The translations under genes were made by a program, and so were the position numbers. 53,953 nt of DNA from Selaginella moellendorffii (taxonomy: Eukaryota; Streptophyta; Lycopodiopsida; Selaginellales; Selaginellaceae), in assembly GCF_000143415.4 (NCBI RefSeq), contig NW_003314288.1, positions 479,650 to 533,602 of the forward strand, given 5' to 3'. This document shows, one piece after another, positions 43,380-53,953 of this stretch. The notes under the pieces were generated by a model, which saw only the letters and a list, made by a program, of their open reading frames with translations, did not search any database and was not told the origin of the DNA. The first letter of the stretch is position 1. Each line of letters opens with the position of its first letter.

Positions 43380-43732
43380 TGTCAGGAATCCCCCAATTCT
43401 TGCCACATTCTTGACTCTCGCCGGATTCCTGACCTGCAAACCACATTCTTGACTCTCGAGACACTTCCCTATTCCTGACTCTCGAGACACTTCCCGATTC
43501 CTGAGTCTCGAGCCACATTCCTGATGATGATGTGGCGCCTCCTCAACCTCAGCTATATTTAGGCCGTCCTCGATTCAAGAGTGGTGGAGCTTCATCAACC
43601 TATAGTATATATAGGTTAGCCTTGTTCCATTTCTCCACAATCTGAATCAACACCAGTCTAAGGCCTCTTCTTTGTTTTCACTAGCTTTTTCTCTTTGTCT
43701 TTAGCATTTTCCAGTCTTGATCTTGTTGGGGG
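43380..43732 (+). repeat. 5' LTR of the chromovirus, last bases missing
   Basis: 353 bp colinear with 46758-47110. TATAGTATATATAGG near 43600 is the likely TATA region. It is fused directly to pol. Confidence 0.92.
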
Positions 43733-46700
43733 ATTTTGGGGATGTGTTTGACAAGAAAAAAGCTAGTGTACTGCCTGTTCATCGGCCTTATGATTGTCCC
43801 ATTGATTTACAGGAAGGAGCGTCACCTCCGTGGGGGCCTATCTACGGGTTATCCCCGTCCGAGCTTAAGGCCCTCAAAGAGTACGTGGATGAGAACCTTG
43901 CCTCGGGCTACATTCAGCATTCGCAGTCCCCGGCTGGAGCACCTGTCTTCTTTGTCAAGAAGAAGGATGGGAGCTTGCGGCTAGTCATCGACTACCGAGG
44001 TTTGAACAAGGTGACTGTTTGGAACTGTTATCCGCTGCCCCTGATCTCGGACCTGTTGGAACGTCTCGGCGGTGCCCGCTTCTTCACCAAGATCGACCTC
44101 CGTGGAGCATACAACCTGATCCGGATCCGGCCTGGTGATGAATGGAAGACTGCGTTCCGAACCCGCTATGGCCACTTCAAGTACACTGTCATGCCATTTG
44201 GCTTGACAAATGCTCTAGCAGTTTTCCAACACATGGCGAACGACGTCTTTCGGGAGTTTCTTGATCAGATGGTGATCGTCTACCTCGATGACATCCTCAT
44301 CTACTCAAAAACTCAGGAGGAGCATGACGAACATGTACGCAAGGTGCTAGCGAAGCTGCGAGAACACGGCCTATACGCGAAGCTTGAGAAATGTTCCTTT
44401 GATCAGTAGTCTGTGGAGTTCCTTGGGTACATTGTCACTCCTGAGGGTATCACGATGGATCCTGCCAAAGTCAAGACTATTCTCGAATGGGAGCCTCCAC
44501 AATCAATGTCGGACGTTCAGGTTTTCCTTGGCTTTGCCAACTTCTACTGCAAATTCATTGCTCACTACTCTGACATTGTCCTTCCTCTCACACATCTCAC
44601 TCGCAAGGATGTTCCCTTCTCTTGGTCTGCTGCTGCCTAGCAGGCCTTCGACACACTCAAGGCGGCCTTCAATTCTGCTCCTGTCTTGATCCATGCTGAT
44701 TCCTCACAACCTTTCTTCATCGAGGCTGATGCCTCCGACTTTGCCATTGGTGCTGTGCTGTCTCAACTCGGAGCGGATCACGAACTTCATCCGGTCGCTT
44801 TCCATTCTCGGAAATTCCAGCCTGCGGAGATCAATTACGAAATCCACGACAAGGAGCTCCTTGCCATCGTGGATTCCTTTGGAGAGTGGCGCCGTTTCTT
44901 GGAGGGGGCGAGCCATCAAACAACAGTCTGGACGGATCACAAAAATCTTGAGTACTTTGCCACTTCCCGAGTTTTAAGCCATCGTCAAGCAAGGTGGGCA
45001 CAATTCCTAAGTCGGTTTGACTTTGTTATCAAGTACAGACCTGGAAAGTTTCAAGGCCTTTCTGATGCTCTTTCAAGGCGCTCCTATCTCAGTCTCAGGC
45101 CTGGTAATCCTGCCTTCGATCAACAGGATCAAGTTATCCTCGGTCCTGATCGGCTTCAAGTTATGGCAATTTCCCTGGCCCCTCAGGACTCCTCCTTGAT
45201 GGATGCAATCAGAAACGATCTTCAATCCGATGATCTCGCTAGCGACATTTTCCCCCATCTTCAGGCTGGACACCCAGTGACTCCCGACTGTCGGCGATTT
45301 GACAAGTTCGAGTTCTTAGATGGTTTATTGTACCGTGGGGAGCAGCTTTACGTTCCTGAAGGTGATGCTCGAAGGTTGGTCCTGATGGCGTGCCACGATA
45401 GCCCGACTGCTGGTCACTTCGGCATTGCGAAAACCTATGAGCTAGTTGCACGGGACTTTTGGTGGCCTCACATGGACGACTACATCAAAGCTTTTGTTAC
45501 CTCCTGTGACACTTGTGCCCGGAATAAGGTACCTCGCCACCTTCCTTCAGGTTTGCTTCGTTCCCTTCTGGTCCCTTCAGGTCCTTGGGAATCCATCTCC
45601 ATGGATTTCTTGAGTGATCTTCCGAGTTCTGGAGGCTTCAACAGCATTTTAGTCGTGGTGGATCGCTTCACAAAGATGGCGCACTTCTTGCCATGTACCA
45701 AGGAGTTTTCGGGTGAGAACATGGCAAAACTGGTATTCAGGGAAATTTTCCGACTTCATGGGATTCCTACAGATGTGGTTTCAGATCGGGGGCCTCAGTT
45801 CATCTCTCATTTCTGGCAACGGTTTTTGCAGTTGCTTGGAGTGAAGGCCAACCTCTCTTCGGCATATCATCCTCAAACTGATGGGCAGTCCGAGCGAACG
45901 ATTCAGACGTTGGAACAATTCTTGAGGTGCTTCATCAACTATCATCAGGATAACTGGTTCGATATCCTAACTCTTGCTGAGTTCTCCTATAACAACTCTG
46001 TTCACTCCTCTCTTCGAGTTTCCCCCTTCTTTGCAAACTCTGGCCGAAATCCCCAATTCAATCTCTCACTTCCTTCTCCATCTGAATCCTCTCGTTCAAA
46101 TCCCCGCTCTGAGGCATTTATCTCCAACCTCCAGGAAATCCACAACTCCATCTCCTTCCACCTCCATCGTGCTCAGGAATCTCATAAAACATTTTCCAAT
46201 GTCCATCGTCAGGATTGTCCCCCTTACAATATCGGGGATAAAGTCTGGCTCCTTAGGCAAAATATCTCCACCACCAGGCCCTGTCCAAAACTCAATTTCA
46301 AATGCCTTGGTCCTTTCCCTATCACTGCCATCATTAATCCTGTCACTTATCGCCTTGCACTTCCCTCCTCATATCAAATTCACCCCTTTTTTCACTCCTC
46401 TCTCCTTGAGCCTTATATTCCCAGTCCTATTCCAAATTGGGTCATTCCTCCACCTCCACCAGTGCAGCTCAAGGATGGGTCTGAGTACGAGGTTCAGGAC
46501 ATCCTTGATTCCAAGATTTCACGGTCTAAACTCTACTATCTGGTGGACTGGAAGGGTTACGGACCTGAGGAACGCACTTGGGAACCTGCGGACAACCTGA
46601 TTCATTCTCCTGACCTTGTTCAGGACTTCCACCACTGCTATCCTTCTCGTCCTAGTCCTCATTCTTTTTCTCCATCTCCCATCCTTCACCACTCATCTCA

Positions 46701-46746
46701 TCCTCCTTTTCGTTCTCGTTCACATCCTTGTTCCACTCGTTCTTGA
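43717..46746 (+). pseudogene. chromovirus pol: RT, RNase H, integrase and chromodomain, two amber stops
   Basis: One frame of about 1000 codons has only two stops, TAG at 44407-44409 and TAG at 44638-44640, each one C-to-T change from CAG. It opens with the linker [64 protein letters not shown] (catalytic YLDD intact). RNase H: FIEADASDFAIGAVL, YEIHDKELLAIV. Integrase: an HHCC region ending CDTCARNK, then MDFLSDLPSSGG, VSDRGPQFISHFW, YHPQTDGQSERTIQT. Chromodomain: KLYYLVDWKGYGPEERTWEP, which in the family binds methylated H3 and guides integration to heterochromatin. Without gag and protease it could only move with proteins supplied from elsewhere. Confidence 0.95.
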
Positions 46747-46757
46747 GGAGGGGGTGC

Positions 46758-47118
46758 TGTCAGGAATCCCCCAATTCTTGCCACATTCTTGACTCTCGCT
46801 GTATTCCTGACCTGCAAACCACATTCCTAACTCTCGAGACACTTCCCTATTCCTGACTCTCGAGACACTTCCCGATTCCTGAGTCTCGAGCCACATTCCT
46901 GATGATGATGTGGTGCCTCCTCGACCTCAGCTATATTTAGGCCATCCTCGATTCAAGAGTGGTGGAGCTTCATCAACCTATAGTATATATAGGTTAGCCT
47001 TGTTCCATTTCTCCACAATCTGAATCAACACCAGTCTAAGGCTTCTTCTTTGTTTTCACTAGCTTTTTCTCTTTGTCTTTAGCATTTTCCAGTCTTGATC
47101 TTGTTGGGGGTCTTGACA
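46758..47118 (+). repeat. 3' LTR of the chromovirus
   Basis: 361 bp, TGTCAGGAATCCC to GGGGGTCTTGACA, abutting the polypurine tract. Confidence 0.93.
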
Positions 47119-48100
47119 GTGATATGAGGCTCCGGTCGCCAGCTTTGTGGTTGATTAGTCACTGGCTCAGGCTCAATATCTATTTCCCTTATGTCACCTA
47201 TACCAATAATGAAGTTATGCAGAATGCAAGCCGTTTTTATGGCACTTGTTAATTGAGTGATGGTCTCAACTTTAACCAACTTCCTAAACATCCTCCAACA
47301 ACCTTTAAGCAATCCAAAACTTCTCTCACATACCATCCTCAAAGACGACAAGTAAAAGTTGAATGCTTCCCTCAATTTAGTTTGATTTGCACTTGGAAAT
47401 GGTCTAACCACAGAAGCTCGTAGTATCCCGAGTCTCCAATGATATACTCCCAAAATCTGGTATTGGCCTCTTGAGACTATTGGTCCGTTAAGAATCTCAC
47501 TTGATTGAGCTCTTCTATAGAATGAACTCTTCCTCAAAATAGTTATCTCATTGCAACTCCCAGGATCTCCAACTCAAATATCCAAGAACCTTGCTTCACT
47601 ATCAATGATTGCTTGCATGATAATTGAGTTATCCTTGTCCTTGTTGTAATAATTACTTGCAAAAGTGTTTCCAGGAAGTTCAATTTCAAAATACATGCAG
47701 TCAATTGCACCATAGCAATTCAAGAAGCCACAGAAACTCTTAAAACCTATTTTTACTACTGACAGATCTACTGTCCACACAAGAAATTATCCTAGATGCT
47801 GGAATGTTGAGTTGGAGAACTTCTAACAATACTTCTAGACAATTGCTTTAGAAACACCAAAATGCTCTATTAAACTACTAGTAAAAGAATCACCTAAAGC
47901 TAATCTCCGTAAAACAATGGCAACTTGTTTACCAACAAGAACATATCTAGATGGAATGTTTTTCAAATTTGGAGGCAATGTTGTTTGCATTAACAGAGCA
48001 ACAAGTTCACAAATTGTCATGAACTGCTCCTTAGAAACCTTGAAGAACTCTCTCCACCTTGTTGGATCTTGCATTCCAACCTCATCCACCCAATGACGAA
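47119..48100 (-). pseudogene. Second PIF/Harbinger transposase remnant
   Basis: Minus-strand pieces in order: DPTRWREFFKVSKEQFMTIC and LALGDSFTSSLIEHFGVSKA (48089-47835), NCYGAIDCMYFEIELPGN and IIMQAIIDSEARFLDI (47780-47574), then SFGLLKGCWRMFRKL and IKTACILHNFIIGIGDI (about 47350-47180). The first catalytic Asp (GAID) is present, unlike in the 12-13 kb element; the second and third regions are degraded, and stops and frame changes separate the pieces. It is only distantly similar to the other Harbinger copy, so it is a separate lineage. The chromovirus seems to have inserted near its 3' end. Confidence 0.8.
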
Positions 48101-48192
48101 ACTAATGAAGAGACTTTGGTCTGATATAGAAATGTCCCTCCTGAAAAAAGTTCAATTGTAACCAACTCCCAACTATTGCCAAGCACATGTGA

Positions 48193-48638
48193 TGTTACAC
48201 TAGCACTAATTGTTGGTAAAGAGTAGCTTCAAGCCTCTAGAAGTACATGCATTTTGCATCATGATTTAGGCACAAAAGCATTTCCTGAGTTAGGAATTGA
48301 GATCAGGATTTCTCCCAGTCTAAATTCCTGACTTGGATGACTAGGCATATAGTGGTTATATAGGCTGGTGATAGCATGCCAAACCTATCCCCTTTTTGTC
48401 TTTTATATCCTTGCCCATAATAACATACACTCCACTTGCTTAACATCTACTTTTTTCTTCCATGTCTATTTTACTCATTGCCTTTTGGGGATCAAGGCTA
48501 TGAGATGTAGATTAATCTTAGCATCAACATCTTTGCAACAACACATGGCTAAATATTTCTTTCCTTTTTATGTTTGGATCTAGTTTAGATTAGAGAGGAT
48601 TCACAAGATCATTGTATAAGTGATTTTGTAGTTCTCCA
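48193..48638 (+). repeat. 5' LTR of a Ty3/gypsy element running off the right edge
   Basis: 446 bp from TGTTACACTAGC to GTTCTCCA, with a TATATA-like element at about 48356. It is followed after three bases by TTGGCGACCACGGTGGGA, close to the TTGGCGACYCC-type primer sites of plant Tat/Ogre-like elements. No 3' LTR lies in the window, so the boundaries rest on TG/CA ends and the primer site. Confidence 0.6.
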
Positions 48639-48641
48639 CTT

Positions 48642-48658
48642 TGGCGACCACGGTGGGA
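48642..48658 (+). other. Candidate primer-binding site
   Basis: TGGCGACCACGGTGGGA directly after the LTR end; it resembles primer sites used by Tat/Ogre-type elements. Confidence 0.55.
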
Positions 48659-51032
48659 TAGGAGAAGTGAAGAGTACCTAAAGAACAAAGACTGGAAGCC
48701 TTAGCCAAAGTCAAGAATCAAGGGAAAAATTGAAAAAAAAAAGACAAAAAGAAGAAAACAAAACGAAAAAAAAAGAAAACCAACAAAAATCTATAGCAAG
48801 AAGCATGGCAATCATGCTAGAGACCAAGTGCTTGAAGACTACGATTATCTAGTGATCGCCCACTTCTTAAAAAGTCCAAGCATCTTCCATAACCATTTGT
48901 TGGTGAGAGGTTGAAGATGAAGAATATTCTACACATCAGAATATTTGAAGAATCTCCGACAAGAAATCAGAGCAAGCAAGTGCTAATGAACATGAAAACA
49001 TGAAGAACACTTGAAGATTGAAGCCACCCAAGTCATGGAAAATTTGGAGTGTGAGTGTAATCGTTTTTAGCAAGGTTGAAGAAAACGAATATATCAAGAA
49101 TTTGTGACAAGGAAACAACCAAAGAAAAATTATACAAGGATTGCCTTTTGTCGCGAATGTGACTTTAGGTATCGAAAGTTACCTGTCAGCCAATCCTTAT
49201 GGACACTCTTTCCTTACTGCCACGATGGCAAGAGGTCAGTATTGCTGGTTCCCTTTATTAGCCCCTCTTGTTCAAGTGTTAGTAAATTGGACTTTGCATT
49301 TGTACTTAGCTGGATGAGTATAAGGAAGGAATTACTAAGTGTCTATTTAGCTGAGCATACTTGACCCGGCTTGTTAGTTCTCTTTTGCTCTGTCTTGCAC
49401 TGGCTTGACAAGAACCCTCGCGTATTGAGATTAGTCCCTCAATAATGCTAGATGATAGCTTACCGTGTCTGCTAAACACCCTCGCTATCATGCCCTTTGT
49501 GTTAGTATCATTTTGGTCCTAAATGTTATTTATGGAAAGTGTCTAGATTTACGCATTTGGCATATTTACGAAATGTAGAAATTAGCCTAAACACATTGGT
49601 GTTTGTCCCGTGTCCAAATTCACAATCTAACGCCATTCCATATTTAGTAAGTTTCGAGCTTGTCCCAGAGACTAACTCCTGATACTAAAGGAGGCTTGGG
49701 GTGAAAGCCCAAAGCGTGTGTTCCTCAAGGGGGGGGGGCTATGGGGGGTTCCAAATGTATAGTAGGGATAGTGGGTAGGTCGGGCATGGCCGACCAACCT
49801 GAGGCATAGTCTAGCTCCCGCTTGCATGCCTGTCCTTGTGTTGGGAACCCCCACGATATTGAGCTTAGTCCCTCAATATTCGCTAGATGATAGCTTACCG
49901 TGTCTACCAAATACCCTCGCTATCATGCCCTTTGTGTTGGTCTCATTTCGGTCCCAAATGCTATTTATGGAAAGTGTCCAGATTTGCTCATTTGGCATAT
50001 CTACGGAATGTAGAGATCGTCCTAAACACAATGGTGTTCGTCCCATCTCCAAATTCGCAATCTAGGGACATTCCATATTTAGTAAGTTTTGAGCTTGTCC
50101 CAGAGACTAACTCCTGATACTAAGGGAGGCTTGGGGTGAAAGCCCAAAGTGTGTGTTCCTCAAGGGGGGGGGCGGGGGGCTATGGGGGGTTCCAAATGTA
50201 TAGTAGGGATAGTGGGTAGATAAGGCATGGCCAACCAACCTGAGGCATAGTCTAGCTTCTGCTTGCATGCCTGTCCTTGTTCTATGTCCGGCTTGGGTCT
50301 AAGCCCAAGTTCCATTCCATGCTAGCTGGTGGAGTACCCATATCCTCACGTTAGGCCACCGGTATGCTGAAATAGCGCTAAACTCCGTTTAGCTCCGTTT
50401 TGCATGCTGGTCCTAACATTGGGATGTTGGTTGCTTTAGGACTGTTTTAAGTCACTCCAGGCTCTTGTCCTTTTGCTCCTTGGGCTGTATGCTTAGGAGT
50501 TGCTCTGTGGTCCGGTTCCATCACTCCTTGGCTCCATGCTTGGGAGTTTGGCACCATTCCTTCATTCAGTGGCCCAAGGCTTTGAACCTTGAGTTTCGCA
50601 TCACATTCCTTTAGACATGTGGCATGTGACATGTGGCATCTATCACGTGGCACAAAGAGGGTTTAGTTTCTGCTTCGTGGTGTTATTCTATGGTAAATCA
50701 CCATAGGATAAAGGGTAAAAACCACGTGTGCTACACTTTTGTGTGGTTTTAGAAATTGTGCAAAACCATACAAGCAATGCTATCCAAAATGGCAATGCTA
50801 CATTTGCAAGCAAGCAAAAGCAAGACTCCGACTCAGGGATGAAAATGCCACAGTGGTAGAGAGAAAGAAATGAGAAGAAATAGCCCAAGAAAATGATGCT
50901 AAAAAGAGTGACAAAAGTTTAGAAAAAGGAGAGAAACAAAGCTTCAGTTTCTTTCTAAAACTCCAAGAAATACTTTTGCAACTCTTTTATAAATTGTCTA
51001 GCAAATAGGAAGAATGCGAAAATGAGGAAATT
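48659..51032. other. Untranslated leader with inserted repeat sequence
   Basis: No gene recognised. 48720-48790 is almost pure A/G. 49200-50730 is the dispersed repeat also found at 22995-23750. The gag-like reading begins near 51033. Confidence 0.5.
49200..50730 (+). repeat. Dispersed repeat, second copy, with internal tandem duplication
   Basis: Same family as 22995-23750, same orientation. Inside, about 435 bp are present twice in tandem (49410-49840 and 49841-50280). Both contain GCTAGATGATAGCTTACCGTG, CTATCATGCCCTTTGTGTT, a poly-G run (49731 and 50166), GGGGGTTCCAAATGTATAGTAGGG and end CTTGCATGCCTGTCCTTGT. The copy at 23 kb has only one, incomplete, unit. Confidence 0.8.
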
Positions 51033-52490
51033 TTGAAAGAAAAATATGTTTACTTCGATTTCTTTGCAACTCGAAGAACCCTGACTTGGGTGAATTGTGG
51101 ATACATCTTTCAACAAACAAATATCGAATTCTTAGACATACATAAACATGAAACTTTTCAACCATTAACGCTTGTTTTCAACATTGATTTGACGAGAGTT
51201 ATAGCAGCAACAGAGTGTGAAACCTTTGAACCACAAGTTCATTGGTTTGTTGACACATTTAGATTTAGAGGTTTTTAAAGAGAATGCAAAATTACTTTAC
51301 TGACTTCTTCAAAGTCCTCTGGGTGTAATGCTACCAACAAGCACTCTTAACAAACTATACACTATAGCATATTGGCATCATTTAGGATAGACAATAATAG
51401 CTGAAGAATTAAGAAATCAAGAACAGGTCAATCAACAAATTCGAATTGGGAATTTGAGTTCAAAAAACCGACAGGAACCTGAACTTGAGTCAAGTTCAAG
51501 GGAACGTCTTAAAAGTACAAGGATTATAAATCAAAGGAGGAGAAATTTAAGATGGAACCACAATGGGCCAAGATTAAATACAGTAACAAACTTCAACTTT
51601 GACACTAAGGTCCAACGTCGAAACCCCAACTTACAACAACAGCAACAAATTTTAGAAACGAGTTTAAACAAGTATGACAAAGAAGATAAACAAATTCAAG
51701 TTGCCGAGTTGAGCAACCTAGTCAAAGATAACAAAGAACTGAATATCAAAGACGCTCTAGAGTTTGAGGCATTTTAAGAAGTAGAATATACAGCACTAGA
51801 GTTTTACTCAAATCCGGACTCTCCAGAATAACAACTCAATCAACAAAGTCTACAACCACCTATGGCAATCATCAACCCAATAAGTAAAATTAGAAGCATG
51901 GTTACATATCCAATTTTCACAGGAAGTAAGTTAGAAGATTCAGAATTACATGTAAAACAATTCAACAAGATTGTCAAAATGAACAATCAAGAACAGCATC
52001 AAGCCATATTTTTCCCATACACACTTAAAGGAAAAGCTCTTGAGTGGTATAATACACAAGAGGATTCTATACCACATGACTAGAAACTTGAACAATTCAA
52101 GGAACAATTCCCAGCCGGAGGAACACCGGAGGAGCATTATGAGCAAATTAAGAATATAAAATAGTGACCAAAGGAAGGAATTCAAGACTATACTAGACAA
52201 TTCAAATTACATACAAAGAAATGTAAAGATCTCATCACCGACAAAAGCAAGAGTTTGTTTTATATACAAGGATTACGAGAAGCCTATTGCAACATGATAG
52301 CCTTGGCTGATACACCTAATGAAGAAAGTGTTGATTCACTGTCTCAAGGAATTTTAAAACTTGAGAAACAGTTTAAGCAATTCAGTAAAGGTGAATCTTC
52401 TCATGCTAATGATAACTCATATGATGAAGAGGAAGAAATACTAATCAAAACAAAAAAGAAACAGACATAGGGAAAAGACATTAGACATGT
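51033..52490 (+). pseudogene. gag of the right-edge Ty3/gypsy element
   Basis: A-rich coding sequence in several frames. The retrotrans_gag signature is VTYPIFTGSKLEDSELHVKQ followed by LKGKALEWYNTQEDS, then, after TAG, KLEQFKEQFPAGGTPEEHY (51862-52160). YIQGLREAYCNMIALADTP and an acidic patch follow. Upstream frames (51033-51278, 51454-51777) are Gln/Asn/Lys-rich and unrecognised. Stops at 52081 and 52468 and frame changes show decay. Confidence 0.75.
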
Positions 52491-52499
52491 ATTGAAGAA

Positions 52500-53953
52500 G
52501 TTGGCTTTGACTGAACTTAAACAAGGAGTCTTTTGTACAAAATGCAAAAATGAAGGACATTTTATTTCAGACTGTAAATTCATTTACCCAAATGTTAGAT
52601 TTGTGATAGAGAAGGGCATATAGTTAAGAATTGTCGATATATAGATACCACCGAAGTTTCAGGAGTGGAAAATGTTCAACGAGGACCACCACGACAAAAT
52701 TATCAAGGAAACAACAACCAAGAACAAAGACCACCAAGAAACTATTATTACCAAGATAATCAACAATATAATCAAGGATTTAATCATGAATATAATTCCC
52801 CACGAAATCAAAACTATAGTCAAGGACAAAACAATTTTAGAGGCAATTACAACCAACAACGATACAATGGACAACTAAATAATTATCAATGTCCACAAGG
52901 GAACAACTACAACTAAAGCCAACAAAAGCAATATAACAATTACAACAATTAAGCATCGCAACAAAATTATCAACCAAGATAAAATCAACCACAAGAAAAT
53001 CAAACTACACAACAATACAATCCACAAAACCAAAGAGTCAATCAAGCTCCTACTAGAAGACCACCAACAGCACAAGTAGTTCAAGCATAAGTTGATGTAG
53101 AAGATGAAGAACAACTAATGACTGAAGAACTAGAAGTTTTGGCAATCACAAGAACACGTCAACAACTTCATAATTATGAAGAACAAGATGAAAGTGATCA
53201 AGCATTAGAAATCAGGAATACTGAGTGGAAAAAGAGTAAGAAAATACTTAACACCAAGAGCTTTAAAATAAAGATCCCGAAATTATTAATAATCAAATAT
53301 ACAATCAAGACGACCAAACTCAAGTATTAAGCTTTACTCAAGATGAGCATACAACCATTGCCGAGCACATACTACAATAGGGAATTACTTTAACCCTACA
53401 ACAAATACTACAAATAACACCATATATGAAAGACCAAATCTTAAAGATATGTAATCGAAGGATCCTTGAAGCTCACATACAAAGAAAACACCAATCTCAA
53501 CCAACACGACAAGAACAACCTGAAAGAATCCAACCCGGTGATTATGATGATAATGTACCTTGTATTAATGTACACATCGGCAAAATCATATTGAAAGAGC
53601 TATCCTTGATGGAGGTTCTGTAATATCATCGAATATACACTATGTAAAGCTTTAGGACTTGGCAATATATAAATTGCACCATTCAATATACGCATGGTTG
53701 ATCAAAGAGTTGTCAGACCAGCAGACATCATCCATGATGTCTCTATGACAGTCAAAGGACATAAATTTAAAGTTAACTTTGTTATGTTAAAAATGCCAAT
53801 TGAAGAATCGTTTTACGAAATCTTGTTAGGCAGACCTTGGCTTAACAAAGCTGTTTCTGCACAGTATTGGATGGAACATGAGATATGTATCCAATCCCAA
53901 CAAGGACAGACTAAAATATCAACATTGACAAGCAAGAAATCTCAAGAAGTTTC
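52500..53953 (+). pseudogene. Zinc knuckles and aspartic protease of the right-edge Ty3/gypsy element
   Basis: Two CCHC knuckles, CTKCKNEGHFISDC (52535-52576) and CDREGHIVKNC (near 52600), are followed by a long Asn/Gln/Tyr-rich spacer (52670-53090). The protease segment lies at 53550-53950. A frame near 53610 gives the DGGS-type active site (family DSG/DTG), then SSNI and YVKALGLGN. At 53755-53950 FKVNFVMLKMPIEESFYEIL and LLGRPWLNKA form the C-terminal half. RT would follow beyond the window. Multiple frame changes are present. Confidence 0.72.

Larger units (their letters stand above)
43380..47118 (+). mobile_element. Ty3/gypsy chromovirus lacking gag and protease
   Basis: The 3' LTR is 46758-47118 (361 bp, TGTCAGG to TTGACA), preceded by purine-rich GAGGAGGGGG. 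The 5' LTR matches it without indels over 43380-43732 (353 bp) but stops before the last 8 bp. It runs straight into pol at GGGGATTTTGGGG, so the LTR end, primer site, gag and protease are deleted. The flanks CGTAG and GTGAT do not match, so no target duplication is seen. The LTRs contain repeated CTCGAGACACTTCCC units. The C-terminal chromodomain places it among chromoviruses. Confidence 0.93.

Noticed and set aside
43375-47123. Target-site duplication of the chromovirus
   Set aside because: The flanking 5-mers CGTAG and GTGAT do not match.
22995-50730. One giant LTR element flanked by the dispersed repeats
   Set aside because: No target duplication, primer site or purine tract fits, and the interior holds host-gene fragments in both orientations.
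51033-53953. Endogenous pararetrovirus
   Set aside because: No movement protein or coat signature; an LTR, primer site, gag capsid motif, CCHC knuckles and protease in gypsy order are present.

Overview
The window reads as plant nuclear DNA, most likely from a lycophyte such as Selaginella (inference). The signs are very short GT-AG introns (38-57 nt), PPR, SEC16 and RRP5 relatives, plant-type Ty1/copia, Ty3/gypsy, hAT and PIF/Harbinger elements, and a telomere-type TTTAGGG tract. Almost everything is mobile DNA or a broken host-gene copy. I see no tRNA, rRNA or CRISPR array. A 100-base assembly gap lies at 10689-10788.

1-10.69 kb: an unusual divergent locus. On the minus strand (off the left edge to 2168) is a decayed DDE-type transposase with two in-frame stops. 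On the plus strand (4715-10333) is one long gene with small phase-1 introns. It encodes a ParB/sulfiredoxin-like domain, a C-terminal segment that weakly resembles an amino-methyltransferase fold, a charged linker with an acidic tract, and an FCP1/NIF-like HAD phosphatase domain whose second motif-I Asp is Asn. About 20 copies of a 22-bp palindrome (core GGCATGTGGCCTCATGCC) are scattered through this locus, in the intergenic region, introns and two coding sites. I found none in the other 43 kb. I interpret this as most of one large DNA transposon with its own repeated palindromic sites; this is the most novel content.

10.8-13.75 kb: a PIF/Harbinger element with a Myb/SANT-like ORF1 and a DDE transposase, both damaged. 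13.75-23.75 kb: noncoding T/G-rich DNA holding a LINE remnant (minus, 15.05-17.0 kb) and a complete hAT element (19067-21594) with 8-bp target duplications, followed by a dispersed repeat.

23.9-41.1 kb: rearranged host gene pieces. Two 3' fragments of a SEC16 gene lie in inverted orientation (27993-29835 minus; 37685-39624 plus), and both are broken. A complete but RT-deleted Ty3/gypsy element (24015-27992) sits in the 3' UTR of the first. Between them is an RRP5 fragment split by a complete copia element (33324-37604) with 88-bp LTRs. A frameshifted PPR gene follows the second copy.

41.1-53.95 kb: cyclophilin-like exons, a chromodomain Ty3/gypsy element lacking gag and protease (43380-47118) that appears to split a second Harbinger transposase, and the 5' part of another Ty3/gypsy element (LTR 48193-48638; gag and protease 51.0-53.95 kb) running off the right edge.
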